64,000 bases of DNA from Halobacteriovoraceae bacterium. Its GTDB lineage: Bacteria > Bdellovibrionota > Bacteriovoracia > Bacteriovoracales > Bacteriovoracaceae. The notes under the pieces were generated by a model that saw only the letters and a program-made list of their open reading frames with translations, ran no database searches and was not told where the DNA came from. Within the stretch, counting starts at the first letter, position 1; each line of letters begins with the position of its first letter. The translations under genes and the position numbers were made by a program. The stretch is taken from the NCBI GenBank assembly GCA_002712005.1, contig PASP01000015.1:1-64000 (forward strand), read 5' to 3'. Shown here one piece after another: positions 55,291 through 64,000 of this stretch.

Positions 55291-57500
55291 TATTAGAGGT
55301 TCTTGACCGGATTAAAGTAAAAGACACAGTTAAAATGGTCTACTTCTCTTTAATTGATATCTGGGGAAAAAGTTTTAAAAAGAATAAAATCCAGGTGATT
55401 AATTTAAATGCAATCGATATCTGCAATTCAAAATGTCAAATGTGCAATATCTGGCAACAAAAAGAAGATCGAAAAATTTCACCAGAAGAATTTGGATTAA
55501 TCTTAGAAAATAGTCTCTTTAAAAATGTTGAGTATGTAGGAGTTACTGGAGGTGAGCCTACATTAAGAGAAGATCTTTTACAGTTGTATGAAGAACTAAT
55601 TAAGAAACTTAGAAGGCTGAAAGGTTTAAGTATTATTACAAATGCCATTAAGTCTGACATAGTTTTGGAAAAAGTATTGGGTATATCAGGACTATGTAAG
55701 AGTCGAGATATTTCTTTTAGTGCAATGATCTCGCTTGATGGAGTTGGTGCTGTTCATGATCGGATTCGGGGGATTCCAGGTAATTTTAAACAAGTGGAGA
55801 AGTTAATTAAGGGCCTAAGGGATCATAATATTGATTTGTCTTTAGGCTGCACTATAAGTAAAGATAATGTATGGGATGTTGATGAATTACTCGATTATTT
55901 TATTGAGAATAATTTATATGGGAGGTTTCGAGTCGCTGAGTTTATTAACCGCTTGTATAATAATGATAATAGTAAAGTTATTAGAAATTTCACTGAAGAT
56001 GAGAAGTATCACCTAGCAATATTTTTTCATAAGTTAGAAGTAGTATATGAAAAAAATGATATTTATAAACGAACTTATCGTAATATTCGCAATATGCTTC
56101 TTGGGGGAGACCGTCAAATAGGCTGCCCTTATCAGTCTCAAGGGCTTGTTTTAAATTCTGAAGGAGGAATTAGTTACTGCGCGCCAAAATCTCCCATATT
56201 AGGTAATGCTCTTAATCAGCCGGCTGATAAGATCTATGAAAAAAACTTATCCATTCGACAGAGTATTTTAGATAAAGATTGTAAAAATTGTATCCACGAC
56301 TATCATCATCCTCAGCTATTTAAAGAGTTCTTTAAGGAGTGTAAGAGAAAGTCTCAAAGCGTATTTTTTTCTACAAGATTTATTCCTTTTTCCCGTAAAG
56401 TTGTTGAACTTATTGCATTATCGAGTCAAAAGATTAAAGCTCAGAAAGCTTATAGGATTACTGTAGTTGGCTGGTACGGTACAGAGACTGTAGGAGATAA
56501 AGCGATTTTAGGTGGGATTCTAAAAAAATATAATGAAAAATATAAAAATCTTGATGTAATTGTCGGGAGTATATTTCCTTACGTGACAGAAAGAACTCTT
56601 AAGGAGATGGATATTGAGGCGAAGGTTGTCAATTCCAAGAGTTTTGATCTTATTAGTCAGATTCTTTCGTCTGATGAAGTGATTATGGGTGGAGGTCCTT
56701 TGATGGACCTTGAGGAACTTATGATTCCGTATCTCTCTTTTTATACAGCGAGAAAATGGGGAGTGAAAACTACAATTGCAGGATGTGGAATAGGCCCTTT
56801 ATATATAAAGAAATATGAGAATATTGTGAGGAGATTACTTGAACTTTCTGATGAAATATCTCTAAGAGATAAGTTTTCACAAGAGTATGCCAAAAAATAT
56901 TTAAATGATGAGTTAAGGCTTAGCAAAGATATTGCATTTTCTGGAGATCCTGCTCGAAGCTATATATTAGATGATGTTGTTGGGAGAAGAGTCACCGATA
57001 AGGTTGGCAATAATAAAAATGAATTGGCCCTTTTTCTAAGAGATTGGACTTTTGAATATGGAAAAAAATATTCTTATCAAGAGTTTATAGTAATAAAAGA
57101 AAATTTTGAAAAAGGATTAGCTAAGCTTATTGATGAGATTGTAGAAGAAAGAAAAATTGAATCTGTTCGATTTTATCATATGCATAACTTAGTGATGGGG
57201 AATGATGATAGAGACTTCTCAAGAAGATTTATCAGAACTTATATGATGAATAAAACATATGAGGTTTCATATGATAAAGGTCTCTCAACAATAGATAGTG
57301 TTTGTGTTGCAATGAAAAACGCAAAGTTTTCACTTTGTATGAGATTTCATTCAATGGTATTTGCTGATACTTTGGGGGTCGATTATAAAGTAATTGATTA
57401 CACTCTTGGTGGTAAAATACGGAATTTTTTAAGTGATACGGATAAGTTAGATAGAATGATATGTTTTAAGGAAGTATCGGAACACGGAGCTGGTAGGTGA
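55275..57500 (+). CDS. radical SAM protein fused to polysaccharide pyruvyl transferase
   Basis: A 741-residue fusion. Residues 40-350 form a radical SAM enzyme: the CxxxCxxC iron-sulfur motif (Cys50, Cys54, Cys57 in DICNSKCQMCNIW), GVTGGEPTLRED, SLDGVGAVHDRIRG and further cysteines (284, 302, 336, 339) as in SPASM-type cluster domains. Residues about 392-741 form a PS_pyruv_trans domain: RITVVGWYGTETVGDKAILGG, VIMGGGPLMDL, AGCGIGPLY, SLRDKFSQEYAKKY and CMRFHSMVFADTLG. Pyruvyl transferases put ketal pyruvate on sugars from PEP. The join is in frame with no sign of an error. The radical SAM substrate is unknown. Confidence 0.88.
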   Translation: MVRKVILEVLDRIKVKDTVKMVYFSLIDIWGKSFKKNKIQVINLNAIDICNSKCQMCNIWQQKEDRKISPEEFGLILENSLFKNVEYVGVTGGEPTLREDLLQLYEELIKKLRRLKGLSIITNAIKSDIVLEKVLGISGLCKSRDISFSAMISLDGVGAVHDRIRGIPGNFKQVEKLIKGLRDHNIDLSLGCTISKDNVWDVDELLDYFIENNLYGRFRVAEFINRLYNNDNSKVIRNFTEDEKYHLAIFFHKLEVVYEKNDIYKRTYRNIRNMLLGGDRQIGCPYQSQGLVLNSEGGISYCAPKSPILGNALNQPADKIYEKNLSIRQSILDKDCKNCIHDYHHPQLFKEFFKECKRKSQSVFFSTRFIPFSRKVVELIALSSQKIKAQKAYRITVVGWYGTETVGDKAILGGILKKYNEKYKNLDVIVGSIFPYVTERTLKEMDIEAKVVNSKSFDLISQILSSDEVIMGGGPLMDLEELMIPYLSFYTARKWGVKTTIAGCGIGPLYIKKYENIVRRLLELSDEISLRDKFSQEYAKKYLNDELRLSKDIAFSGDPARSYILDDVVGRRVTDKVGNNKNELALFLRDWTFEYGKKYSYQEFIVIKENFEKGLAKLIDEIVEERKIESVRFYHMHNLVMGNDDRDFSRRFIRTYMMNKTYEVSYDKGLSTIDSVCVAMKNAKFSLCMRFHSMVFADTLGVDYKVIDYTLGGKIRNFLSDTDKLDRMICFKEVSEHGAGR

Positions 57501-58687
57501 AAGAAATATCAGTGTGCCAAATCACAACTTGGATTAGTGGAGGAGCAGGGATTGCGGCTTCTCGTTTGAATGAAAGTTTAAATTTACTTAACGCTGAAGT
57601 AAAATCTAAGTTGTTAACAAAAAGTAAAAAGGAGGATTTAAAAGATTCTCAAGCTTCCTTGAGGTCATACCATTCTGAAATTTTATCAAGAATCAAGTAT
57701 ATGCTTCTATCAAAAAACTGCATATCTAACAATAAAAATAATTATGAATTCTTTTCTTATTTTGAGACAGGTTATAGACCAGACTTTGAAGAATTCGACA
57801 TTATTCATCTTCATTGGGTTTCTAACTTCATTGATTTAAAGTCGTTAATTAAAAAATATTCTCATAAAAAAATAGTTTGGACATTACATGATCTAAATCC
57901 ATTTTTAGGTGGACTTCATTATTCTATAGATCTGGAAAGAATATCTTCAGACCTAAGAGAATATGAAAAAAAGCTTATGCTTGAGAAACATAAAATTATA
58001 AAAGGAAAGGGGATTCATTTCAATTTTCTTTCAAAATGGCTTTATGAAGAAGCATTAAAATTTGCACCTTGGTTAAGTAATGAAGATTGTTCTTTCTCTG
58101 TAAATGGAATGGACATTAGTTCTTTCCAAGTAGATGATCGTGAAAAAACTTTAGAATCTCTTGGTATGGATCCATCTAAAAGAAATGTGCTTTTTATATC
58201 TGAGAGTATATCGAATTACCGAAAAGGCGCTGATTTACTTTTTCAGGCTCTTGGAGCTGACTTCACAAATAATCATAATATTCAGTTACATGCTATTGGA
58301 AAGAAGGACCTTGAAAACGAATACCCTCATATTAACTTTGTAGGCCGAATTAATGATTTTTCTTTACTCCAAAAATACTATCTTGCTAGTGATTTTTTTA
58401 TTCTTCCTAGTCGGCAAGACAATCTTCCAAATGTCATGCTTGAATCTTTATGTTCGGGATGTCCTGTCATTTCTTTTAAAACTGGAGGAATGAAAGAATG
58501 GATTTCTGATCGAAATGGAATTTTATCTGAAGAGATATCATCAGATGGGTTACAAAAAGCTGTTGAGATGGCTTTTCAAAGAAACTTTGATCGAAATGAA
58601 ATCAGTAAAACTGCGAAGGAAAACTTCAATTCAATTAAAGCGACATCTTTGTATTCAGACTTATACAGAAGGCTATGTCGCAAATAA
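57497..58687 (+). CDS. GT4-family glycosyltransferase
   Basis: A 396-residue GT-B enzyme: ISGGAGIAASRLNESL, FDIIHLHWVSNFIDL, KIVWTLHDLNPFLGG in the N-domain; LFISESISNYRKGADLL, NFVGRINDFSLLQKYYLASDFFILPSRQDNLPNVMLESLCSG-type C-domain with the EX7E-like glutamates of GT4. This set is common in WcaC/WcaL-type enzymes. The GTG start overlaps the preceding stop (GTGA). It ends 2 bp before the convergent DUF2079-like gene. Confidence 0.92.
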   Translation: MKEISVCQITTWISGGAGIAASRLNESLNLLNAEVKSKLLTKSKKEDLKDSQASLRSYHSEILSRIKYMLLSKNCISNNKNNYEFFSYFETGYRPDFEEFDIIHLHWVSNFIDLKSLIKKYSHKKIVWTLHDLNPFLGGLHYSIDLERISSDLREYEKKLMLEKHKIIKGKGIHFNFLSKWLYEEALKFAPWLSNEDCSFSVNGMDISSFQVDDREKTLESLGMDPSKRNVLFISESISNYRKGADLLFQALGADFTNNHNIQLHAIGKKDLENEYPHINFVGRINDFSLLQKYYLASDFFILPSRQDNLPNVMLESLCSGCPVISFKTGGMKEWISDRNGILSEEISSDGLQKAVEMAFQRNFDRNEISKTAKENFNSIKATSLYSDLYRRLCRK

Positions 58688-58689
58688 AT

Positions 58690-60339
58690 CTATTGAATTA
58701 ACTTTTCATAGTATAACAAATTCCCTGAAGGACTCTTACTTATTAGACGCCAGTTTTTTGAAGTTAACTTACTTATTAGCTTCGATTCTATAATACTTCT
58801 TTTATCTAATATCAGTTTATTAGCTTGAAAATAGCATGAACTTGGATGTGCACAATTTGTTCTATCCATATTAAGCTCTTTGTTACTGTAGTCTAAAACT
58901 CGAATAGAAGGAAAGTCAGTTAGATGGGCAATATTCTTTTTAGATGCAGCGATGGTTCCTGTTCTTTTTAATGTAGATAAAAAATAACTGTCTCTAATAT
59001 TTTCTAGTGAAAAATCCTTGATGTAATAAAGTGGCCATCTTCCAGATAATGCAATCGCTATAATAAGACCAAGCATTAATTCTTTTGATTCAAATCTTTG
59101 AATATTAATCCTGCTAAATCCGAGTGTTAATGCAAAAATAGCGATAGCTAACCATATTAGGTCGTAATGAAATATCATCATCTTTTCGTTAGGGAGTGGC
59201 GATATTATATTAAGGGCTACTCCCATAAAAATTGGGATAAGCCATATGTATGCTTTTCTAAGGAAAAGGATATAAGGGAGGATAACGAGTAGAACATATT
59301 TGAGAGACTTTACATTTATAAATCTTTGAATAAGGTTTACCCAGTGAGTTGGGCTTTTTAAGACATTAAAAATTACTTCGGAGGGGGTACTTCCAAATTC
59401 TGCAAATCGACTGACAACATTGTTGATGCTCTGATCTTGAATAGTGAATAATGGAAATAAGAATTTGAACGATATTATTGAAATAGATAAAGAAAGAATA
59501 AATGTTGAAGTTGCCAGATAAATTCTATCTCTCTTAGAAGATATAAACTCTTTATCGAAAAGCAAGGGGATAGAAATTCCACTTGTAATTAAACCAATGT
59601 GTTCTTTAGAAAATAGGGCTATGATCAAAAAAAGAAAATAAAAAAAGTATTTTCTCAGATAAAGGGAAAGTAGTGAAAGTAATAAAAAGCAAAATCCAAT
59701 ATGGTCTTCTCTAAAGTCCCAGAATAAAGAATTTCGTAAGGATCGATTGCAGAAAATAATGATCAATATTGAAGAATATAACCACTTTTTGCCAGCGAGA
59801 GGCCCCTTCTTTATCAGTAGAAAAATTGGTACGAAAATAAAACATTTTTGTAAAAAGAAAATAATATAATCATTTTTAAATAGAGCTGTTATTGGCGTAA
59901 TTATAAATAGACTAAAGCTAATATGGTCACTGAGGTAGGTTCCAAATTTACAGACGTCGCATTGCAAAAGCTTGCCTTCGAATGGATAAAATAATGCCTG
60001 ATGGACGTAGGCCATATCATATAGGTTTGTTTGAAAATTAAGATGTTTGAAAATGTGCGTTAGAAACGTAGAAATAAAAAGAAAGAGTAGGATAGTATAA
60101 AACGATTTTTGAGTTTGAGTTCTTCTTATAACATCTTTAAAAAGTTGATAACTAAGAGGTTGTAATTTGGCCAATTTATAAAAGATTAGAGATATAATTA
60201 TGCATCCAATCGCCCATGGGTCTACTGATCCTATTTCAAGCTTAAAGTTTTCCGTTCTTAAATATCCACCACCGAAAATGACAAGTGAAAATACTAGAAA
60301 CAACAATAGAGTGGATAAATAATTTAAAATTTTGCTCAT
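58690..60339 (-). CDS. DUF2079-like polytopic membrane protein (probable GT-C)
   Basis: A 549-residue protein with about 12 helices. The first large loop has NLYDMAYVHQALFYPFEGKLL and TYLSDHISFSLFIITPI, and later LFWDFREDHIGFCFLLLSLLSLYL and ALFSKEHIGLIT, the order of conserved acidic and His residues of DUF2079 proteins. These resemble GT-C glycosyltransferases. It could use a polyprenyl-phosphate sugar from the GtrB-like enzyme encoded divergently at 60402. A short C-terminal soluble domain (about 445-549) follows. Confidence 0.75.
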   Translation of the reverse strand: MSKILNYLSTLLLFLVFSLVIFGGGYLRTENFKLEIGSVDPWAIGCIIISLIFYKLAKLQPLSYQLFKDVIRRTQTQKSFYTILLFLFISTFLTHIFKHLNFQTNLYDMAYVHQALFYPFEGKLLQCDVCKFGTYLSDHISFSLFIITPITALFKNDYIIFFLQKCFIFVPIFLLIKKGPLAGKKWLYSSILIIIFCNRSLRNSLFWDFREDHIGFCFLLLSLLSLYLRKYFFYFLFLIIALFSKEHIGLITSGISIPLLFDKEFISSKRDRIYLATSTFILSLSISIISFKFLFPLFTIQDQSINNVVSRFAEFGSTPSEVIFNVLKSPTHWVNLIQRFINVKSLKYVLLVILPYILFLRKAYIWLIPIFMGVALNIISPLPNEKMMIFHYDLIWLAIAIFALTLGFSRINIQRFESKELMLGLIIAIALSGRWPLYYIKDFSLENIRDSYFLSTLKRTGTIAASKKNIAHLTDFPSIRVLDYSNKELNMDRTNCAHPSSCYFQANKLILDKRSIIESKLISKLTSKNWRLISKSPSGNLLYYEKLIQ

Positions 60340-60401
60340 ACTTATTTCACCTTGTAAGATAGAACTACTATATAACCTTTCTTTAATGAAGAGAACTTTT
60401 A

Positions 60402-61325
60402 ATGAAACAAGATAATTTTTTAGTTTCTGTTGTAATACCCTGCTATCGAGAAGAAGGTAATATTCAGCTTATATTTTCAAGAATTAAAGACGTTTTAAAG
60501 GATTATAACTTCGAAATTATTTTTTCTAATGATGGAAGCCCCGATGGCACGCTTAGTAAAATAAAAGAAATTAATGATAACAGAGTTCGATTTATTTCAT
60601 TTTCTAGAAACTTTGGACATCAAGCAGCGTTAAGAGCTGGACTATTAAAAGCGAAAGGAGATGCTGTGATTTCAATGGATGCTGATTTACAACATCCACC
60701 GGAACTTCTTGTAGAAATGGTAGAATATTGGATAAAAGGTTATGAAATTGTCTATACGAGAAGAGAAGATGAAGAAAGTACAACTTTTTTTAAATCATTT
60801 TCAGCCAAAGTTTTTTATAAACTTTTAAATATCATGTCAGATGTACATTTAGAAAATGGTACTGCAGACTTTAGATTACTAGATCGTAAGGTTGTAAATG
60901 AAATAAATAATCTTAGTGAAAGAGATATTTTTTTCAGAGGAATGATTCCATGGATAGGTTTTAAAAAAATTGGGATCGATTACAAAGCTAATAAAAGACA
61001 TTCCGGAAGCTCAAGCTATACATTGAAAAAGATGATGTCACTTGCTGTTTCAGGTCTAACTTCTTTTAGTACAAAGCCTCTAATTATTGCAATATATTTA
61101 GGTTTCTTCGTCTCCATAGTATCCTTTCTTTATCTTTTTTATGCTCTTTTTATTAAAGTTTTTAATATGGGAGCTGATTCAGGATGGACATCAATTATTG
61201 GAAGTATTTTACTTTTAGGTGGTGTTCAATTGATCTCTCTAGGAATTATTGGACAGTATATTTCTAAAATTTACGATGAAGTAAGAGGAAGGCCAAACTT
61301 TATTATCTCGGAAGAAAGTGACTGA
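60402..61325 (+). CDS. polyprenyl-phosphate GT2 glycosyltransferase, GtrB-like
   Basis: A 307-residue enzyme with VSVVIPCYREEGNIQLIFSRI, IIFSNDGSPDGTL, SFSRNFGHQAALRAGLLKAKGDAVISMDADLQHPPELL (DxD) and RHSGSSSYTLKKMM, followed by two membrane helices (about 225-250 and 260-285). GtrB/YfdH-type enzymes charge undecaprenyl phosphate with glucose or another sugar for a GT-C partner. The divergent DUF2079-like protein 62 bp away is the likely partner. An intrinsic terminator follows directly. Confidence 0.93.
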   Translation: MKQDNFLVSVVIPCYREEGNIQLIFSRIKDVLKDYNFEIIFSNDGSPDGTLSKIKEINDNRVRFISFSRNFGHQAALRAGLLKAKGDAVISMDADLQHPPELLVEMVEYWIKGYEIVYTRREDEESTTFFKSFSAKVFYKLLNIMSDVHLENGTADFRLLDRKVVNEINNLSERDIFFRGMIPWIGFKKIGIDYKANKRHSGSSSYTLKKMMSLAVSGLTSFSTKPLIIAIYLGFFVSIVSFLYLFYALFIKVFNMGADSGWTSIIGSILLLGGVQLISLGIIGQYISKIYDEVRGRPNFIISEESD

Positions 61326-61328
61326 TAA

Positions 61329-61346
61329 GGGCTCCAAAAGGAGCCC
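61329..61346 (+). terminator. intrinsic terminator after the GtrB-like gene
   Basis: A perfect 7-bp stem (GGGCTCC, loop AAAA, GGAGCCC) starts 3 bases after the stop and is followed by ATACTTTTCT. The T-rich tail is modest. On the minus strand no T run follows, but the hairpin lies just beyond the stop of the convergent lipoprotein gene and may serve both. Confidence 0.75.
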
Positions 61347-61354
61347 ATACTTTT

Positions 61355-63268
61355 CTATTGATCACAATTTAAAGTAAAAACAAGAGTTTGGTCGCGATTA
61401 TTTTCAATCCAAAAATAGTAGTTTTGATAGGAGGCTACTTCTGCTGGAGTTGAATCACCATTTGCATAGGTGAAAGTTTCGTTAAAGGTTCCCGTAATTT
61501 CTAAATCGTTTCCGTTAAAGCTTCTGGATTCGTTAAGTGTTGTGAAGTATCGATGAATGGATACATAGTCGATTTCTACTCCGGAGGGAAGTTTTCCAGA
61601 GATAGACATAGGTGAGCTTCCACAGTAGGTTGTGACAAATTGTTCTCCTGTCATCGAATCATCGAGAAAATCCTTTAAACTTGTTTCGGAAAGAAGAATG
61701 GGTTTGGGAATATATTCTGTAAAGGTTCCGGCACTAGATCCACCTTTTGTAACAGCAAAGGTATACTCATTTAGATTCTTGAGTGTAGCGAGTTGAGATT
61801 CTGTTAAAAAGTAGTTATTAGAGTTACCATTGTAGTTGCCATCACAAAAGTTTGAACCATTTACTGGGCCATAAGATCCATCGTCATTAATACATTCCTG
61901 ACTAGGATACTTCCAATAGGATCCATCGTAAGTGAATTCAACATTCGACATGGCAGGTCCGTTGATAACAATCCTATCTCCACTTTGGAATCCTGAGTTG
62001 TTTGAAATATAAGTATTGATAGCAGCATTATATTTCTTTGCTACAGTTTGCGTTGATGTATTTACATCAACCTTAAAGTTAGAAACAGGATTGAATGATA
62101 TATCTACAGCTGATTGATCTCCGTAAATTTTCCATTTTCCATTATCGAGCGCGAGGACATCGGTTTCAACTTCATCAAATTTACCATTAACGAGAAGGTC
62201 GTAACGAATAACGACATAGTCTCCCGTATCGCTCAGGTCATTATTATCATTAACATCATTTATTTTGATGATATTGATATTTGTGAGCGAAAAGTTTCCT
62301 TCATCATGAAGCTTGTCGCAGTCAGATACAGTAAAGTTTGGGGCATTTGAATAATCCAAGTCATCACAGACCCAATGCCAAGCATCTTGAGTACGGTTGA
62401 GACCTTCTGAAAGAAAGTCTGGGTGCAGATGGTCTTCCATCATATCATGTGCATTTTGAATACTTGTTGAATCTGTCGCTCCATCTTCCAGAGCATTAAT
62501 ATCACTCGCAATTTTATTCATGAAAGTTTTTATTTCTGAAAGCATAGATACTGAACTTGAAACTTCAGTAGAAACATCAGCAGGAGTTACATCGTCCTCT
62601 TCATCTGTGAGGTCATCACTAAATATGGTGGTTCCCATCTTTGTTTTAATTTCTGCCGTACCTGAAGAAACTTCAACATTCAAAGCATCAAGCACTTTAT
62701 CCATTCCCTGACTGGTTCCGGCCTTAAGTTCTCCATTTAAAATATCAATATCATCGTCCACACTAAGAGCTTGGAAAACTCCACGAAGCTTTTCTTTTAG
62801 AGCAGTCTTTTGAGATTCGATTTTATCTTTTGTGATATTGGCAGCTACTGATGTGAAGGAATCAAACCCTTGTTGAGCGTCGCCCTTTCCAATGACATTA
62901 GAGACGATAATGTGAGAAAGAGGACTTATGTTTATCTTCTTTTTAGCTTTTACGTCTTCATCTGAAGCAATGGAAAGGAAAGACTCCCCATTTTGACTTG
63001 TAACCTTGACTAACAGAGGTGTGCTAAGCCCTTCAATATTTACAGAATAGGCACCTTCTGAATCGGTGCTAACTTGCACGGAAGATTTTCCACTTTTATC
63101 TTTAAGAACAACAAAACCATTGGCTATAGGAGCCCCTGTTGCTGCAACACCCTGTAATGTATTGCTGTCACTTCCTGAGCTTGTTGATGCACTTCCAGAG
63201 TCTCCACCACAAGAAGCTAGAGTTAATAGGGCCGTTGTCGCCATGCCCGCTATAAATTTTTTCTTCAT
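61355..63268 (-). CDS. large lipoprotein of unknown function
   Basis: A 637-residue lipoprotein: signal peptide MKKKFIAGMATTALLTLASC with lipobox LASC and lipidated Cys20, followed by a Ser/Gly-rich linker. Residues about 38-95 (LQGVAATGAPIANGFVVLKDKSGK) look like a carboxypeptidase-regulatory/CNA-B-type beta-sandwich. The middle is helical and acidic; the C-terminal half is rich in Asn, Tyr, Ser and Thr with four cysteines that may pair. The start has a strong leader (GGAGGAT). It is probably on the cell surface or in the periplasm. No closer family is recognised. Confidence 0.8.
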   Translation of the reverse strand: MKKKFIAGMATTALLTLASCGGDSGSASTSSGSDSNTLQGVAATGAPIANGFVVLKDKSGKSSVQVSTDSEGAYSVNIEGLSTPLLVKVTSQNGESFLSIASDEDVKAKKKINISPLSHIIVSNVIGKGDAQQGFDSFTSVAANITKDKIESQKTALKEKLRGVFQALSVDDDIDILNGELKAGTSQGMDKVLDALNVEVSSGTAEIKTKMGTTIFSDDLTDEEDDVTPADVSTEVSSSVSMLSEIKTFMNKIASDINALEDGATDSTSIQNAHDMMEDHLHPDFLSEGLNRTQDAWHWVCDDLDYSNAPNFTVSDCDKLHDEGNFSLTNINIIKINDVNDNNDLSDTGDYVVIRYDLLVNGKFDEVETDVLALDNGKWKIYGDQSAVDISFNPVSNFKVDVNTSTQTVAKKYNAAINTYISNNSGFQSGDRIVINGPAMSNVEFTYDGSYWKYPSQECINDDGSYGPVNGSNFCDGNYNGNSNNYFLTESQLATLKNLNEYTFAVTKGGSSAGTFTEYIPKPILLSETSLKDFLDDSMTGEQFVTTYCGSSPMSISGKLPSGVEIDYVSIHRYFTTLNESRSFNGNDLEITGTFNETFTYANGDSTPAEVASYQNYYFWIENNRDQTLVFTLNCDQ

Positions 63269-63378
63269 ATCTATCCTCCATATATTTTTATATTTTTTCG
63301 GAGGGAAATGAATTCAATTGACTCAAAATTTCTTGAATAAATTGGAGATAGACCTATGATGCTAGTAAAAACAGGGCC

Positions 63379-64000
63379 TTATCGGTTCTTAGTCATGCGA
63401 AGATAGTCTTGAAAGACTTCGGAAGGGGAAAAACTGGATAGGCAGATCATAGAGTCGCAGGTTGAGAGGCCACAGTAGTGAGCATTTTGGGTACGACACT
63501 CAAGCCCTTCTTTGTAGTAATAAGGATGATCATTTGTGGAGTAGGGATGCCATTCTGTTGGGGGCTCTGGGCCGAAGAAGCTTAGAGTGGGAATGCCAAG
63601 AGCAATGGAGATGTGCTTGAGTCCAGTATCGTTACCAATATAGAGTTTGGATTCAGCTAGTGCTTTGGGAAGGGCATCTAGTTTTTCTTTGATGATATGG
63701 CAATTTCTTGGGAAGTCGAGTTCGTAAATTTTATTTTCGATTTCGTCGTCACCTGGGCCTAAAGGGATGATGATCTTCATATTGGGATCATCATTATAGA
63801 TGAGCCTGGCCAAGTCACGATAGGATTCCATGGACCACATTTTTGTTTCTCTTGTCGCTACTACTCCAAAAGTAATTTGATGTTTTTTTTCTACGTGTAA
63901 ACCCATTGAGGGGGTGTAGTGGATGTAGTCCGGCAAATGGTCTGGATTTCCAAAATAGGTCCATGCTGCATCTAAGTCTCTCTGAATATTAGATTTAATC
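63379..64000 (-). CDS. GT9 (heptosyltransferase-like) glycosyltransferase, partial
   Basis: The 3' part of a gene that enters from the right edge; the frame is open to position 64000 without a start (an internal ATG lies at 63936). The C-domain has ITFGVVATRETKMWSMESYRDLARLI, IIIPLGPGDDEIENKI, LDALPKALAESKLYIGNDTGLKHISIALGIPTLSFFGPEPPTEW, which is the GT9 signature (GNDTG..H.A..lG.P....FGP) with the ADP-heptose phosphate-binding region. It probably adds heptose or a similar sugar to the LPS core. The N-terminal domain is outside the window. Confidence 0.85.
   Translation of the reverse strand, partial: IKSNIQRDLDAAWTYFGNPDHLPDYIHYTPSMGLHVEKKHQITFGVVATRETKMWSMESYRDLARLIYNDDPNMKIIIPLGPGDDEIENKIYELDFPRNCHIIKEKLDALPKALAESKLYIGNDTGLKHISIALGIPTLSFFGPEPPTEWHPYSTNDHPYYYKEGLECRTQNAHYCGLSTCDSMICLSSFSPSEVFQDYLRMTKNR

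Overview
The window is AT-rich, densely coding DNA from a Gram-negative bacterium. It encodes a beta-barrel outer-membrane protein, a lipobox lipoprotein, O-antigen ligase- and polymerase-like proteins, Wzx and Wzz. Composition and gene style would fit a marine Bdellovibrionota such as Halobacteriovorax, but nothing in the window proves the taxon. Nearly all of it is one large surface-polysaccharide (O-antigen or capsule) and nonulosonic-acid region, flanked by a few general genes. I saw no tRNA, rRNA or CRISPR array.

Layout. 1-7.7 kb: a C-rich tandem repeat, an outer-membrane barrel protein, an O-antigen ligase-like protein, a periplasmic iron-binding protein, an M91-like zinc peptidase and a large GAF/PAS hybrid sensor kinase whose H-box histidine is replaced by Asp. 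7.7-14 kb: a second copy of the C-rich module, then glf (UDP-galactofuranose), a 4-reductase/epimerase paired with a small phosphoglycosyltransferase, a WcaJ-type initiating transferase and a membrane CapD/PglF-type 4,6-dehydratase. 14-23.6 kb: a pseudaminic-acid type operon (PseB, PseC, aldo/keto reductase, PseF-like cytidylyltransferase, class III aminotransferase, a PseG-PseH fusion, formyltransferase, PIG-L deacetylase, PseI, methyltransferase). Two consecutive genes in it carry single in-frame stops. 23.6-24.2 kb: a scar with a (CTTT)9 repeat and a decayed IS3-type OrfA.

24.2-34.6 kb: Wzy-like and Wzz-like proteins, an MBOAT/SGNH O-acylation pair, a frameshifted glycosyltransferase, a GT-C-like membrane protein, rfbA and a UDP-HexNAc dehydrogenase. 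34.6-45.7 kb: a glycosyltransferase, a PhyH oxygenase, a polytopic flippase-like protein, a WecE-like aminotransferase, then a six-gene minus-strand operon (polyprenyl-phosphate GT2, two Fe/2OG oxygenases, beta-propeller protein, ATP-grasp ligase, TIM-barrel amidohydrolase), and rfbB. The operon matches no pathway I recognise and is the best candidate for an undescribed glycan-tailoring system. 45.7-47.9 kb: a gene graveyard with remnants of an epimerase and a methyltransferase, plus one methyltransferase disrupted at an A-tract.

47.9-61.3 kb: gmd-fcl-GT2 (GDP-L-fucose), a second Wzy-like protein, Wzx, several glycosyltransferases, a radical SAM/polysaccharide pyruvyl-transferase fusion, a DUF2079-like membrane protein and a GtrB-like GT2. 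61.3-64 kb: a large lipoprotein and the C-terminal part of a GT9 heptosyltransferase-like protein running off the edge.

How it fits together: sugar-nucleotide genes supply UDP-Galf, probably UDP-QuiNAc or UDP-FucNAc, a pseudaminic-acid derivative, dTDP-4-amino-sugars, a UDP-uronate and GDP-fucose. Two initiating phosphoglycosyltransferases load undecaprenyl phosphate. GT2/GT4 enzymes extend, Wzx flips, Wzy polymerises, Wzz sets length, and a WaaL-like ligase may attach the product. Acylation, pyruvylation, formylation, methylation and oxygenation would decorate it. Frequent strand switches, convergent genes sharing stop codons, decayed genes and homopolymer frameshifts point to a region that turns over quickly by gene gain and loss.
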